NCBI RefSeq assembly: GCF_937616625.2 | Contig: NC_065570.1 | Coordinates: 1,622,001 to 1,686,000 of the forward strand | Length of the DNA: 64,000 nt | Reading direction: 5' to 3' | Source of the DNA: Mercurialis annua | Taxonomy: Eukaryota; Streptophyta; Magnoliopsida; Malpighiales; Euphorbiaceae | Part shown: positions 22,401 to 35,562 of the stretch, in pieces | Position numbering within the stretch: the first letter of the stretch is position 1 | Layout of the letters: the number at the start of each line of letters is the position of its first letter | The notes under the pieces: model-generated | The model's database searches: none | Told to the model about the DNA's origin: nothing | Seen by the model: only the letters and a program-made list of their open reading frames with translations | Made by a program: the position numbers and the translations under genes

Positions 22401-23417
22401 CATTATGTCAAATTTTAGGTTAAGCCTCCTTTTTGTAGAAACAATTTAATTCTCTAGCAAACATTCTCTTTTATCTTCTTGCTTGTTTTTTGATATTCTT
22501 ACATTGTTGAAGGCTTCAAGCTTTTATTTTCAGATTTTGGGGTTTAAGATCATTTTTAATACAAGCTTAGTTATTGAATCTTCATTATATTGTTCATGAT
22601 TTATTGCTCCTTATTATTAATCAAGGTAATCATTCTCACTTTTATTACGTTAATTAATTATTTCTTAGTTGTTGTTTTAACTTTAATCATGAGTAGCTAA
22701 ACTCCTAGTCTAAGGGTTGTTATGATTGCTATGTTTAATTGCTAGATGATTGGTTAGGGTAATATGGGTTACGGTTTTGTTGTGTTTATTAGACTTAATG
22801 CTTAGAATAAATTGGCCTCTTAATCTTTGCTTAGTGTTTGATTAGTGAGGACGAGAGTTAAACTAATCAAATGGACCTAGTTAAGCATAAGCTTAAAACC
22901 TAGATGTACGAGAGTAATTTAGGAATTTAGCGGTTGTTTGAGTTTGCGGATTAATCGGATTGATTGGTGTAGTCGACATTCAATTGCACGAGAGTGAGTT
23001 AGATTTCGACTTATTAATCAATCGTCGGTTTTTCGACTTCCGGCTCGAGAGAGCGGATTTAGATACCTTATAATGACTTGACCTGAACCAATACCCGTAT
23101 ACCCAACCTATCTATCTAGGAATTGCTTAGGCATGATTACCAACCCTTAGGCGCTTTTAATTATCGTTTTTAATCCGTCAATCAATTAGTTGTTACATTG
23201 TTGTTGCTTTTCCTTAGTTGTTTAGTGATTAGTTGTTTAAGTTTAAATTGTAGTGTGAACTTTCTAAAAAATACGAACTCTTTCCTTGCTAAACGAATTG
23301 GATAGCAACTAATTCTCCTTCTCATCAATAATCGCTTTGAGTTCGCTCCTTGTGGGTACGATAACCCGGACTTAAGGTCCGCTTTATTACGAGTTGGTAA
23401 TTTATATCAACAGTGTT

Positions 23418-24686
23418 CTATTTTATACAAAACTTTCTTAAATGAATTTTAGGAATACTATACCAATGAGCTAAAATCAGATAAGTTGGACAGAAAAACT
23501 GCTATGTCGTGGGTTTTAGATTTTTTCCACAAGTGCTCTATTTTTCCAATTAGAAATATTACAAAAGAACGTTAATAAAATAGAGAGGAAAAAAGGTGCA
23601 AAAAACAATCCTAATGTGGTCCACATGAAATGTGAGAAAATAACAAAACTATACAAAAAGAGGAAAAAAATAACAACAATGCTAAATTTGCTGAAATATT
23701 ATATGAGCACCTCAAAAAAATAAGACTTTACATCTAATACCTTCCCAATAAGGATGCAACACATGGCACACTCAAAACAAATGAAAAGGGTCAAAAACAC
23801 GTCAGAATATGTCAAAAACGCGTCAGAAACGCGTCTGACACGCGCGTCATAACCGTGCGTCAGTCACGCGTCAGTTCGTCAAACTATTCAGACATGTATC
23901 GTTTATGTATCTGTTATGTACCGGATATGTATCAAAGGACATATCTGATTATTATTTTTTCATATTTCTAAAATAAAAATAAATAAATAAATATAAATAT
24001 ATTATTAATATGTATTATTTATGTGTTTTTAAAGTGTATGTATAATATATTTTAAATTAAAAGATATATGTATCACGTGCTTTAATTAAAATTCACGCAT
24101 CAAATAATATCAATAACATTTTGATATGTTACGATTCACTATAAATTGAAGCATAAAAGTAATAAGTTATGAGGTGTATGTATGTATAATATCAAAATTT
24201 TATTAATATTATTCGATATATTATTGTATTTGAGGTGTATATATAATATATTTTAATTTAAAGATACATGTATCACATACTTTAATTGAAATTCACGCAT
24301 CAATAACATCTTTATATGTTACTCGATATAAATATCTTTAGTTTACATGATATATACACACAAAAAATAACTAATAACAATATTATCCACTTCATTAGCA
24401 TGAAAATATATTCTCTTTATTTGCAACAATTTCTTATTATGCGCCTAAACTATTTTTGATATGTATAAGAAATGTATCATATATGTGTAGTATTTGTATG
24501 TGAGTTGTATATTTAATGCATTGAATATATAATTTACGGGTAGTTAAAATGTATTTATAACATATATTAAAATAAAAATATGCCATTTGTAAATTGTATA
24601 AAAAAATTATCAATGATACGTATTACGAATATATTTATCATGTTTTAATTGTATATGAAAGATGTATCTAACAAATACATCTAAAC

Positions 24687-24739
<53 letters not shown>

Positions 24740-25383
24740 AACGTATTTGAGTTGTTTCTGACATGTATTTGATATTTATCTGATATGTATTTGAGATGTA
24801 TAACGGTATTCTAAACTTCTCGCTATAGACATTGTTGAAATCTTAAATTACAATTAAAAAACAAATGAGAGACGTTAGCAAACAATATTATAATAGTTAT
24901 CACATAATGCACGAAAAATAAAAAACAATACATCTTTTAAATATTATAAATACATAATAAATCTCAAATATATAAATAATACATGACATATTATTAATCA
25001 AAATACACAAAATTAACATTTTATTTTATTTTCATTTCCCTCCTTATCTCTTTTCTTTCACACATAGGAACCACCCCGTTTAATGCTTGTCCCGCTTAAT
25101 TACTTTTTTTCGGTTAGTCCCACTTAATTTTTCTCCCTACATTAAACGGTTAAACGGTTAAGACCTTTATTTTTCTCGTCGACTTGGAATCCAAACCGTC
25201 CATTTTCCCAACTCACTACCACTGGTACTCATCGGAATTCGCTGATCCCCTCCAATTTGATTATATCATTTAGTTGTCCTTTCCTGTTTTTTCAATCAAT
25301 TAGTTTGATTTCTAACATTTAGAAGGTTGTCAGGTGTAAGCAAGAAAGGATACCAACATAAAAAGTGATCCGACCATTCTTAC
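23418..25383. other. AT-rich intergenic sequence with GTATC-type motifs and a TA microsatellite
   Basis: No gene found. Around 23790-23880 is a GC-rich patch of repeated GCGTCAGAA/ACGCGTCAG motifs. From 23890 to 24800 the phrases ATGTATC and GATATGTAT recur many times, as they do in the MULE at 18900-19650, so this could be a decayed relative. The last exon expected for the Ycf49-like gene was looked for here and not found. Confidence 0.4.
24689..24734. repeat. (TA)n microsatellite
   Basis: About 23 uninterrupted TA units. Confidence 0.95.
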
Positions 25384-26637
25384 CTCTAGAGACTCAGAAT
25401 TGTAGAAGAAATGCCATGTGCAGGCGCAAAATGCTCCACCAAGCAGAGGTACCTAATTTGGTTGATATGAAATAAGAATGAGAAAGATTTTGCTGGAAAT
25501 AATAGAACATTCTGAGTAATTCAAACCAACTGGACAATGCATAATGTAAAGTGGCTTTTATGACTCTAGTTGGATTAAAACGGTATTGAAATCAAGAGGA
25601 TCTTCCCAATATTGCACAGAAGTTCCTACTAATTTTAACATTTATCTTCTTCCCAGGAAAAGCCAGCAAACCCATGTCAACGGGGGAAAGTTACACTAGC
25701 ATTCAGGTAGCAGATAGAGTCAAGTCTAAGAAACAATTTATACGGTTATAAGTAACTGTTTTCATAACCCTTTAATTAGCGTTTCCTTTTCTGTACAACA
25801 TAGGTGTCCGTAGGCTCAAAATTGCAGAGTTTATAGACTAAATCATTCTACTATAATCTAACTATATGCCTCAAAGTAGAAACTTGTTATATAGTAACAA
25901 TGCACAAATTATACTTAGTAAATTGAAATAACATCGGCAGAAATAGTTTTATCAGTAATGCATACAGTGACCGTACGAATAGCTTTGGAACAAATCAAAT
26001 AAGAATTATCAGAAACTAAATTTTTCACTAAGTCTTAAAAAATTATTTGAGAATTTAAACTATCTAAACAACAAAATTGAACTCCCAATGATAGCAAATA
26101 AAATAACTCACCATGCCCCAAGAGAGTCCCTTCCAAGATTCAAGCTCAGATTTCTCCCCATATTGCCACACCAACGCTATAGCAGTTATCCTGTTTCCAG
26201 TACATACATTCTTCATTGACGTTCAATTCACCGATACACACATTACAACAAAATCCCCAAATTTATTGAATTTGAAAAGGCAAATTAGCATAAATTTAAA
26301 GCATCAAATTACTCTGTAGTTTTAATGTTTTCACAAACCAAAATAAACATTAACAAGATCAACTAATCAACTAAAAACTAGCCACAATTTTCAAATTTCA
26401 GTTAGACTAGAAATTAGCATAAATTATGCAACTTTAACAAGAATCAAAATTAGAATAAACAATTAAGAACAACCGAACACGAACTCACCACTCAACAACA
26501 CTAGAAACATGAATAGCCCAGGTGGGCAAAGACAGTGCATTGGATGGTTCATTAAGCTGACCCAGAAACGGTAAACCGACAGCTGAGGCAGGACTCGCTG
26601 CGGTTACGGCCAAACTAGCTCCGAGAAGAGATGGAGG
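25384..26637 (-). pseudogene. Ycf49-like (DUF2499) chloroplast protein, end exons missing
   Basis: Three exons in phase: 26637-26489, 26190-26112 and 25452-25384. They encode PFLGQLNEPSNALSLPTWA, AIHVSSVVEW, then ITAIALVWQYGEKSELESW and KGLSWGM, then VPLLGGAFCACTWHFFYN and SESLE, ending at a proper GTAAGA donor. These are the conserved core of the Ycf49-like family of plastid membrane proteins, whose function is unknown. An in-frame TAA lies just before the first exon (26638-26640), with no convincing acceptor or transit-peptide exon upstream. The usual last exon (VLVALQAALTVIGNATMCI-like) is not found downstream, where repeats and the solo LTR lie. Likely a truncated gene, although a distant or missed exon is possible. 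Confidence 0.7.
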
Positions 26638-26756
26638 TTAGTCAGAGAAAGGAAATACAAAAATTAGCATGAGATGTAATATTTTACAGTTTAATGATGT
26701 TAAATGTAAAGAAAAAGTTAGCATAGCTGAAAGATTTTGACAGCCTTAGCAAAAAT

Positions 26757-27050
26757 GTAAAAAAGGCCCGCTATTAGCCCATTTGTGTAATTTTCTCATG
26801 AAATGTTGGCATCTCATGTATTTTAAATCTAAAAAACGACCCTAACATTTTAAAAAAATATCAAAAATGACCCTTCTGTTAATATTTTCGTTTAGTTCCG
26901 TGCACGTTTTTTTTGTTTAATGCCGTCTATTTGTTATTATTTTTTGATATCTTTTTAAAATATTAGAATTATATTTGAAATCGAAATATATGAGATGCTA
27001 ATAAAAACACGGGATATACATGAAGATTATTTTTGCACCTTTTTTTCAAA
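26757..27050. mobile_element. Probable TIR element upstream of the Ycf49-like remnant
   Basis: CATCTCATGTATTTTAAATC on the left is mirrored by GATTTC..AATATATGAGATG on the right, and AAAATATCAAAAATGA by TTATTTTTTGATATCTTTTT. The ends are degraded and no TSD is readable. Confidence 0.5.
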
Positions 27051-27546
27051 TAAATATAAGATCAAAATCTTAACTTCCTTTTCATTTCTGTTTGGCAGTA
27101 TTAGATTTTAATTAATTATATTTTAAATTTTGCCCATAAAAGTGTTGCACAATTTCTTACATTTAGAAAAGCCGCAACGTAGTGCGGCTTATATGCTAGA
27201 ATTAATTAAATTGAAATTGAAGTAGTCGTGGATTGCCGCAAACAAAGGCTTTCGCTGCAGAGCACATTAAAAAAATTAACACAGAATTTGGTATTTAAAA
27301 TTGTTTCTAAAATTTATAATTGTGTGTAATACACTCCAACTAAAATAAGAATTATCTAAATAAAATAAGTTAGAAGTGAATGACAAATTTGGATCCAGGA
27401 AGTAAAACAGGATATATAAACATTTGCATTATTAAATGCAGAACTCACTCACAAACCATGAACACCAATGACCAAATCTGTTTAAAGTGTTGCTCCACAA
27501 CGGATAGTAAACACATAATTTACAATTTCAGGATGTTCATATAAAA
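27051..27546. other. Intergenic sequence downstream of the thioredoxin gene
   Basis: No gene seen. It includes the 3' untranslated region of the CXXS-type thioredoxin. An imperfect GCCGCA palindrome (GCCGCAACGTAGTGCGGC, 27171-27188) could form a short hairpin. Confidence 0.4.
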
Positions 27547-28858
27547 CTAGGCTACATATGCACGAAAGGACTGGACGAAACTATCGATCCTTTTCCTTAT
27601 CTCCTCCGGATTGGCCCCCACTACCTTGTCTACTTGAGCACCATTTTTCATCAGCACAAATGTCGGCATCGCCTTCACTTCCATTTTACCAGCTATAGCC
27701 TACGAGCGCATAATACAATGAGAATTATACAAAACAGCTGGTTATTAAAGTTGTTCCAAAGCAATATGTCATCCAAAAATGTCGAATCATCAAGTTGTTC
27801 CAAATGATCAAAATGGCTGGTTATTAAAGGAATGATCCACATGTGCAAATAAATATCTAGTATCTCGACCACTAGCATACAAATACATTTATATTAGCGT
27901 AAACGATTTAAAATGCAGTTGACGGGTCGAAACCTGCTCTCATTTCGCATCGACTTTCAATCCTTAATCAAAGTATTTTCTCATCTAATCAACAAGGTGA
28001 AAAGCAAGCACCGTGAAAGTTCAAACTTCAGACCTATCAAACACGAGTGCAAGAAAATTGATGAATGAATTACTAAAACTACATAAGATTCCAAGTGTTG
28101 TAGACCATGAATGGCTATATGATTGACCTCACAAAAGGTAATTTAACTAGCACATAAGATTAAAGAACAAGTCAACGGATCGACGCCCTTGCAAAGTTAT
28201 TTCTTTCTCGTAAGAATTCCACTCCATAGCAACTTCAAAACATGAAATGCCAACAAGGTCCAACTTCTAAAATACAGATGCAACATACATATACATATAT
28301 ATCAAGATTCAAGATTAAAATCATTGCAATATACAAAAGAATGAAGTCAAGTAATCCTTAAATTATCATCTTAGCAGTTCATATCTAGTCCGAAAACAGC
28401 AACAAGAATTACCTTAACATCATCAACGTCGACAGTCAGAAACAAGGCATCTGGATAAGCCGAAGCTATTTCCTCGAAAATCGGGTTCATTGCCACGGAG
28501 GGCATACACCATGAAGCAGTAAAGTGCACAACAATCTACCAAAAAATCTAAACAAAATCAGCATCAACCAACCAAATTTTACACAAACAAGATTTCTATT
28601 ACACCTCAATTACTGTTTAGATTACTACTGAATTAACAGTGATGGTTTGAGCTGATAAAAGATTTTGAAATTCAAATTGAGCCCATCAATCAACGAACAA
28701 AACCCACCAATACCCTAATCATAATTGCAAAATTAATGATAAAAAATCGAGCTTACAGGACAGCCTTGATCGGTTGCTTGAGTGACATAGAAACCCCATG
28801 ATTCTACTGAATCAACCTTCACAACTCTTGACTTGGGTTGCTGTTCTTGGCTCTCCAT
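27547..28858 (-). CDS. CXXS1: Monocysteinic thioredoxin, CXXS1-type
   Basis: Three exons in phase (28858-28757, 28535-28413, 27699-27547) give 125 residues. A thioredoxin fold is clear: RVVKVDSVESWGFYV, then IVVHFTASWCMPSVAMNP, then VKAMPTFVLMKNG with the conserved cis-proline, and VVGANPEEIRKRI. The active site is C44-M-P-S47, with serine replacing the resolving cysteine. This is characteristic of the plant CXXS1 class, closely related to h-type thioredoxins. Such proteins cannot reduce disulfides by the normal dithiol mechanism and show isomerase-like or glutathione-dependent activity in vitro. There is no targeting peptide, so it is cytosolic. The start codon sits shortly after a 32-bp tandem repeat in the promoter region. 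Confidence 0.95.
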
Positions 28859-28926
28859 TTCTCTAGGATTTGAAATAATCAGAGTCAATCTAGTAGATTA
28901 GCTGAAATATGAATGGGTTTACATAG

Positions 28927-29017
28927 TTGGACCCCTCTTCGTCCCCAATGTCGTTTTGTTGGACCCCTCTTCGTCACCAATGTCGTTTTGTTGGACCCGT
29001 CTACCGGTGTCGTTTTC
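28927..29017. repeat. Three 32-bp tandem units upstream of CXXS1
   Basis: Units start TTGGACCCCTCTTCGTC at 28927 and 28959. A third, diverged and shorter unit starts at 28991. Each contains AATGTCGTTTTG or GGTGTCGTTTTC. They lie about 70-160 bases upstream of the thioredoxin start codon. Confidence 0.8.
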
Positions 29018-30163
29018 TTGGGGCCCTCCTTATCTTGTTTTAGCATGACCCACTCTTTTATATGGAACATTCGATAGGTATGAATATTGTTAAGCTGGCA
29101 ATATTTTATTTTTTAATTTATCTAAAAAAAACAACTGTTTGGAAAAAAATCTAGGGAGAAAATAAATGGAAGGACTGAAAATACGAAAAACTTTAAAAAA
29201 TTAGTTAATGACAAAAATAAAATTTTATTGTGTTTTATAATTTTAATGCAAACTTTTAATTTTAGCAAATATAAAATACAAATCACTAATTTTTTTTTTT
29301 CACGCAACAATTTTCAAATAAAAAATATTATGTGGACGTAGGAATACATGTTACTATGACATTATTTCTGTATTTCGCATCCTCGTCTTTCTTTCTATCA
29401 AACAAATATTTGATATCATGCATTGCAAAAATTGATCATTTACATTAAAATTGAAAAATCCGCTAAGTTTTTCTTGTAGTTACTCCTTTAAGGATTAAGT
29501 AACTGTTTAAAAAATCAGTTCAATAACAGCTACAAAAATTTAAAATTCAGTTAACCGCATTATCAAATATATTATATATTTTTGAATATTCTTAATGTAT
29601 TTATTGAATGAAATGAATTAACCAACAAATTTAGTGACTCAGTGTTGTATTTTTTAAATTTAGTTAATTCAGTTTTTCGTAAATTAATTGATTCGATTAA
29701 ATTAATAAAATAATTCAATTTTAGCTAAATCGGTCGGTCTGTAACTGAACCGACCATTTTGATCACGGCAGCTATCTCCACTTCCTATTCAACAAAATAA
29801 TCCTGAAGAATATAAAGTTGATTTACCAATTATAATGATCAAGAGCTTTACACATCAAATAAAAAACATAATCAACAGCCAATACTATTATTTCAGATTG
29901 CAGTAAGAAAATCTCACACACCATCGGAATTAAAGTTACAGCTAATAAAAAAACTACTACTTTTTTTTTCTGTAGTTCACCAATTGGTGAACATTCAGCT
30001 GTTAAATCAAGATCCTAATCTAAGCAAATAATTCAGACAAATACAGATTAGTAAAACTTCATTCTACAAACAACTTCATCTCACTGCACTTCATTCTCAT
30101 TTTACAAACCCGAGGCTAGTTGCTCTGTAACAAATTAACTGTGTCAAGAAAATATATCACAAT
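29018..30163. other. Intergenic region between CXXS1 and kinesin
   Basis: AT-rich, no gene seen. It contains the CXXS1 distal upstream region and the kinesin 3' untranslated region. Confidence 0.4.
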
Positions 30164-33100
30164 TCAGCCGCAGCTCAATCGCGAATCCCCAAGTAATCGT
30201 ACTGCTGTCGTCTGTCGTCGAGGAATTCCGATCTCACAGGCATTGACTCGCGCAGCAAATCGAAGCGAACACAGGGATTCGCCAACCGAAGTGGGGTCCG
30301 GTGAAATATTTACAAACATCAAGGTTTTTGAATCTCCACCTAGACAAGGCTGCTCACAGAATGAACCAAAATTAGAAAGAGAATGGTTTGAATTTCATCT
30401 AATTAAACTAAAGAAAAGGAAAAAAAATGTTCTGGTTTTCTTTTCATCATTGTTACTGAACCAGTTTTTACCTGGAGAAGATATGTCAACTTGGAGTTCC
30501 TGAAGGGAACATGATCTTCCTTCTTTGCCAAGGCAAAAATTACATCACTTAAGCACGACAAACTTTTATTGATGGCCTGTTTATATAGAAAATTTAGACC
30601 AACTGCAATAACAAAAGCCGCTTTATATCCTTTCTAATAGAGATCTTTGAAGACAATTACCTGAGTTTCTTTCAACCTATCACCTGTTGCTCCACTCCTC
30701 GAGAGTCGCTCACTTCCAGCAAGGTCAATAAGATTTAACACGCCTTGCACTTGTTGTTCAGTATTCTATTGAATATAAGAAAGAGAACAAACATGTAAGT
30801 GGAGCAGTCACAAAAACAAGCACAACAACAAGAATAGGACATAACGAACCTCATTCACCCCAGAGATTCGTAATGTAAACACGAAATGACTTCTGGATGA
30901 CTGCTCATTCATTTGTGTCTTACCTACAGACCTGAAGAGTATTGCAACAAATTAACCTCAAGAACTGCTTTATCTAAATAAAATAAATCCACAACCTTTA
31001 TATTGATCTAATATAGAGCAACTAAGCCCACATATCAATTAAAAATTATAATGAAAAGAAAATGAGAGTATAAGAATCCAAATGTACATCAAAACGTAGT
31101 AAAATATAAGATACAGCAAGTGAAATCACATGAAATTGATTAGAGTGCATATAATTGTATTACCTGCTTTGTGCAGCTTGTCGTAGAAGAGAGGAAATCT
31201 CTTGGATGCTACAGACATCAACAACTGTCAAGTCAGTGACAGTCGTATTGCCATTGGCATCGTGTTTAATGGTATACTGCTTCCCCGCATTTTCTGTACC
31301 AGTTGATCTATTTGTTGATAATAGATCACGAAGGTTCTCATTGTATATTTCCAACATTGAAGCCTATCATTATTTAAAAAAAACCCACAATTAATCATTC
31401 ATCTCGGTAATAAGGGAAAAACCCAAATTTTATTTAGATTACCTGCATTTTAAACTTCCAACCCTGTGCTAAAAGTGACTGGCTAGCTTGAAAAATCTGT
31501 TCAAGGGAGCGAGGTATAAGCCCTTTCTGTTCTGCAGCCTCTGTCTTACCCATCATTGTGTAAGTTTTCCCTGAACCAGTCTGACCATAAGCAAAAATGC
31601 ATACCTACAAAGTCCAGCACAGTAGCAACAGTCAGGCACAGCCATACTAAGGCAAGAAAGCACAAAACAAACTTCTGTTCATATGCACTCCCAAAAAAGA
31701 CTATTACTTCTCAAAACAGACTACGACATTAAGATTACATCTTAGCATGCATGCTGACAATCAAAAGATATGGCGTCGTTCTCATCGTAACATCATTTCT
31801 TTACATTTGCTGGTGGAAGTAAACTTATATTTAACTGCTGAACATAATGAGACTGTAATGTAGAAATACGTGCTCAGTTGAGGACTGGGTCACTATTTAA
31901 CCAGTTGTAAAAATTAGGCAGGGGTAGGACGAAAAGCTACAGGCAGCATAGACTGACCTTGTAGCCATCAAGAGCACTTTGTACCAACTGCGATATTTCA
32001 ACAAAAACATCTTGTTGGCAAGCATCATGACTAAACACCTTGTCAAATGTGAAAGGATAACTCTGCCCTGTTTAGAATAGAATAGCACTACATAAGAAAC
32101 TGATAAAATTTTGCTCGTGCAATTAGGAACAAGAAATTCTCCTATGCAATAAATTCAAATCAGATTAGAAACAGTCGCAAGGAAATAAATTATTATACCG
32201 CTTTGTATCAAGTCAATGCCCCGACCAAGACTTTCTAATGAAGTAGGATAGGAAACTACCGGGGCTTCTGTTACAACACCATCATCAGGTAACAAGGGTC
32301 GCACTCTACAAAATACACGAATATTACCCTTTAATTCCTGCAATAGAGCACAGCAATTTTTATTAGATTGAGAATTTCATATTACTCACCTTCTATGATA
32401 TTATTAGTACTTATGAAGCCACAAACTTACATATTATAAAGCTAAGGGAAAAGGATAATTACCAAAATAGTGTTATGCAACTTTTTCCTCAATCTCTCTC
32501 CTTCAGTTAATTGATGTTCTGCGTCTGCCAGGCGCTCTTGTAGCCCTTGTACTATTCTTCTCTGTTCTTCAAATTCTGTCCTAGTTTCTGAAGCAGATAA
32601 ACTGGTCATCTAAGGAAAAGAAATAAAGAGTAGTTCATTAGCATAACCCAGAAACTTTAAAATGATGCCTTGTGACTTTAATATGAGATGAAAATCAAAA
32701 CTTAACCCGATCAATCACATAAATACATTACCTTTAACTTTTCATTTGCAGCAGTTAGTTTCTGCTCTAACAAATGTATATGTTCTCTTTGGGCAGAGCA
32801 TGTTTCCTGCAACAGAAAATCACAACCTCAGAAAATTGCCCAATTTTCATGTGAATATTGACTTTACGAAGTGATTTGAACAGACCTCCAAAGATTTTGA
32901 TTTTGCAATCAAATTATCTATCTCGGCAACTGATTTTCCTGAACTTTCTTTAAACTTCGCTACTTCAGCAGTTAAGTCTTGCACCTGTGCTAGTTGGCGA
33001 TCACGATCTTCTCTCACTTGCTGCAGTTCACCTCGAAGGCATTTTACTTCATTGAGTAATGTTTCCTTCTGATTCAAGGCCTCATCCTGGGAAGCCTGAG

Positions 33101-34656
33101 AAGTAGGGAGAAGAAGGAATACAACAATAAGATGACACGCAAAATTATCACAAAAAAAGTTCCATTTTAGGCTATTCGCAAATTTCTTCATCATAAAACT
33201 TACTCTAGATGAAGATAATTGATCTTGGAGTGAGCTATAGTGGCCCCTTAATGTACTAAGGTTCTCCAATATAGTCGACTTCTCTTTCTCAACCCGTTTG
33301 AGAGACTCACGAGCAGCTTCAAGCTCACCATGTAATTTACCATTGTACTGTTGCAAGCTTAGGTTGTATTCTTGCAATCGCTTGTACATATCATCAAGAG
33401 AAGTAGCCTGCAGATTTCAGCTAATTAATAAGTCATGAAGTTGGGAAAGATATGGATAAGTAGCAAGCTTAGAATCAACCAAAATTTGGGGAAAACAAGA
33501 TGCAAAAGCTCTAGATAAGTTAGATATTACCCTCTGATTAGCTACTACTATATCTTGTTGAGCCTTTTCAAGCTCTTTCGAGAGAGAAGCCTGTAAAGTC
33601 TCTACAGAAATACGAGCTTCCTTCTCTCTTTTGTGACATTCAATTGCATCCTGGTTGTCGAAACATAAAATCGGAATCAACAGAGACATTAATATTCTAA
33701 ATCTTGTAAATCATATGGAGCAATGGAAGCACTCTTACCAATTTCTCCGACTCTTCCTTCTTTAAATTCTCCTGCAAAGAACTATTCTCACGCCTCAATT
33801 CTAAAACAATAGCATTATATTTCTCCTCCTTTTCTTTCATCTCCACCTCTAGAATCACGCAAACGAATTTCAATTACTACCATCATAAAAATATCTCAAA
33901 TCACTCATAATGAACACTAATTGACAGCATATCATAACCATATATAAGGCAAAAATCATATCTTTAAGAGCCAACTAATTATAATCATCTCAATTAACGA
34001 AATAAAAACAATACCCGTATCAGCACATTTCTTCTCAGAAGCTTCAAGAGCAATTTGAAGCTTCCCTTGATTATCAAGATTAACTTCATCCCTTTTTTGA
34101 AACCATCTAATACAACTCTTAAGCCTACTATTAACTCCACTCACTAATTCCAAATTTCCCTGCCAAAATACACAAAATTTCACAAAATTAAAAAAAAATC
34201 ACAAAAATTCCACAAAAACACTAAAATCAAAACGAATTTACAAACAACCTTATGGTCAAACTTTTTCATTTTAGTCCTCTCGCTAACCAAAGCTTGAATT
34301 TCTTCTTTAGTAAAATCAACTGCCGGTTCACACTCTGAACCGTCAGTACTACCAATATCACCACTGCCACCAACATCCTGCCGTTTATTAACCGAACCAA
34401 ACGGTTTACGGTCGACAGCACCGATTCTTCCTGCGCCAATCCGTCGTCGTTTATCCAACTGCGTGCCAGCAAACCCACCGCCGCCAGTACCGCCGCCATC
34501 CTTCTGCAAAACCATCGGAAAATAATTACTCAGTTAATTAAATGAAAAGAGTACGGTTTATAGATCCCAACAAATAGAGTTAAATTGAAAAGGGAAATCA
34601 GTGGGGCTTACGTTGGAAGGACTTCGGGGCGGTCGATTTTGGTTACGTGATGACAT
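30164..34656 (-). CDS. Kinesin-14 motor, ATK1/ATK5-like (minus-end directed)
   Basis: A multi-exon gene read from [15 protein letters not shown] (34656) to LGDSRLSCG and TGA (30164). The first exons are 34656-34612, 34503-34249 and 34159-34015. The N-terminal tail is basic ([13 protein letters not shown]), followed by [14 protein letters not shown] long coiled coil follows, including [18 protein letters not shown]. The neck and motor sit at the C-terminus: [19 protein letters not shown], then P-loop GQTGSGKT (31563-31586). Switch I is SSRSH (30886-30900) and switch II is DLAGSE (about 30709-30726). A C-terminal motor with this neck is typical of kinesin-14. Arabidopsis ATK1 and ATK5 organise spindle poles in mitosis and meiosis. 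Length is about 790 residues, normal for the family. ATK1 versus ATK5 orthology cannot be decided by eye. Confidence 0.95.
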
Positions 34657-35562
34657 TTGAATTTGAATTCAAACGGAAGCTAAACCCTAAATCTATAACG
34701 GGAAGTGATTGAAGAGTTGGAGAGAGCGTAGTGACGAAGTGAGTTTGGGCGGAGAGTGAAATTTGAATTAATTTGAATTGGGGAATGTTAGATTCGGCGC
34801 TCTGTCGTTATTTTCTAATAATTTGGGCCCCTCGTATCGATATGTTAACGTTGGAGTTTTACACAATCCAGAGGCCCAACTATTTTTTATAGGCCCTTAA
34901 TTTTGAATTCTTTGTCTAGACTTGTTCATAAGTCGGGCTCGGGCCGAATATATGCCGGATTTTAGTATTTTTACGTAAGTCCAAGTCAGATCTAAACTCG
35001 ACCTTTACATCCTATATATGATCTGAGATTTTTCGAATTTACATGAAAAATTATATAAAATAAAATAAAAGTCTGAGACCGTCCATAAACTAATGGGCTT
35101 TTTTTGGATTCGGACTCGAATCGAATGGACAAAAATTTATTGTCCAAATTCAACATGAGACAAACGGATTCGGATGCGCCGGAAAGATATTCACACTCAT
35201 AAACAGGTCTAGTCTTTACTTAAATCATAGTCATTTATTTCTTAACTTCTATAATTTTGTAGGAATTACCTTCAATTTCTAAAACTTGAAAATATTGATA
35301 TAGAATTTATGTTCTATTCGGTGAGAATTAGTAAAATAAATATATTTTGTGATAATCAATAGAGACTCTCATTTGAAGGTAAATTGGACATAACTCAAGC
35401 AATTATTCCAATATCTGATAAATATAAAAGTATTATGATTAGTACATGTTATAATTTAGCACTTTGGTTTAAACAATTGGAAGAAAATGTTAAAATTGAT
35501 GTTAATTTGAGTCAATTTTGGTATTCCTACTTCATTAATCCTTAAACCAACATTTAAAAATA
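34657..35562. other. Divergent intergenic region, kinesin side
   Basis: No gene seen. It contains the kinesin 5' untranslated region and promoter reading leftwards. The segment 34920-35210 is moderately GC-richer with GTCGGGCTCGGGCC-like and GGATTCGGA-like phrases, reminiscent of a repeat, but I could not define its ends. Confidence 0.4.

Larger units (their letters stand above)
21920..23412 (+). mobile_element. Solo LTR (1.49 kb) with perfect 5-bp TSD
   Basis: The element starts TGATAGGAGTAG and ends TTTATATCAACA, i.e. TG...CA. It is directly flanked by GTGTT at 21915-21919 and 23413-23417. No internal retrotransposon coding region is present, so it is a solo LTR left by unequal recombination. 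A TATA-like ACTATAAAAGGC lies at about 22389-22400. The 3' part includes CCTTGTGGGTACGATAACCC, a phrase like those near the end of long Ty3/gypsy (Athila-type) LTRs. That superfamily call is an inference. Four palindromes lie in the U3 part. Confidence 0.85.

Noticed and set aside
21920..23412. Complete LTR retrotransposon
   Set aside because: Only one LTR with a direct 5-bp duplication is present; there is no gag-pol, primer-binding site or second LTR.
24689..24734. Replication origin or scaffold site at the TA tract
   Set aside because: A simple TA microsatellite is enough to explain it; no other evidence.
28885..29070. 61-codon open frame across the 32-bp repeats upstream of CXXS1
   Set aside because: It is generated by the tandem repeat and lies in the promoter region of the gene on the same strand.
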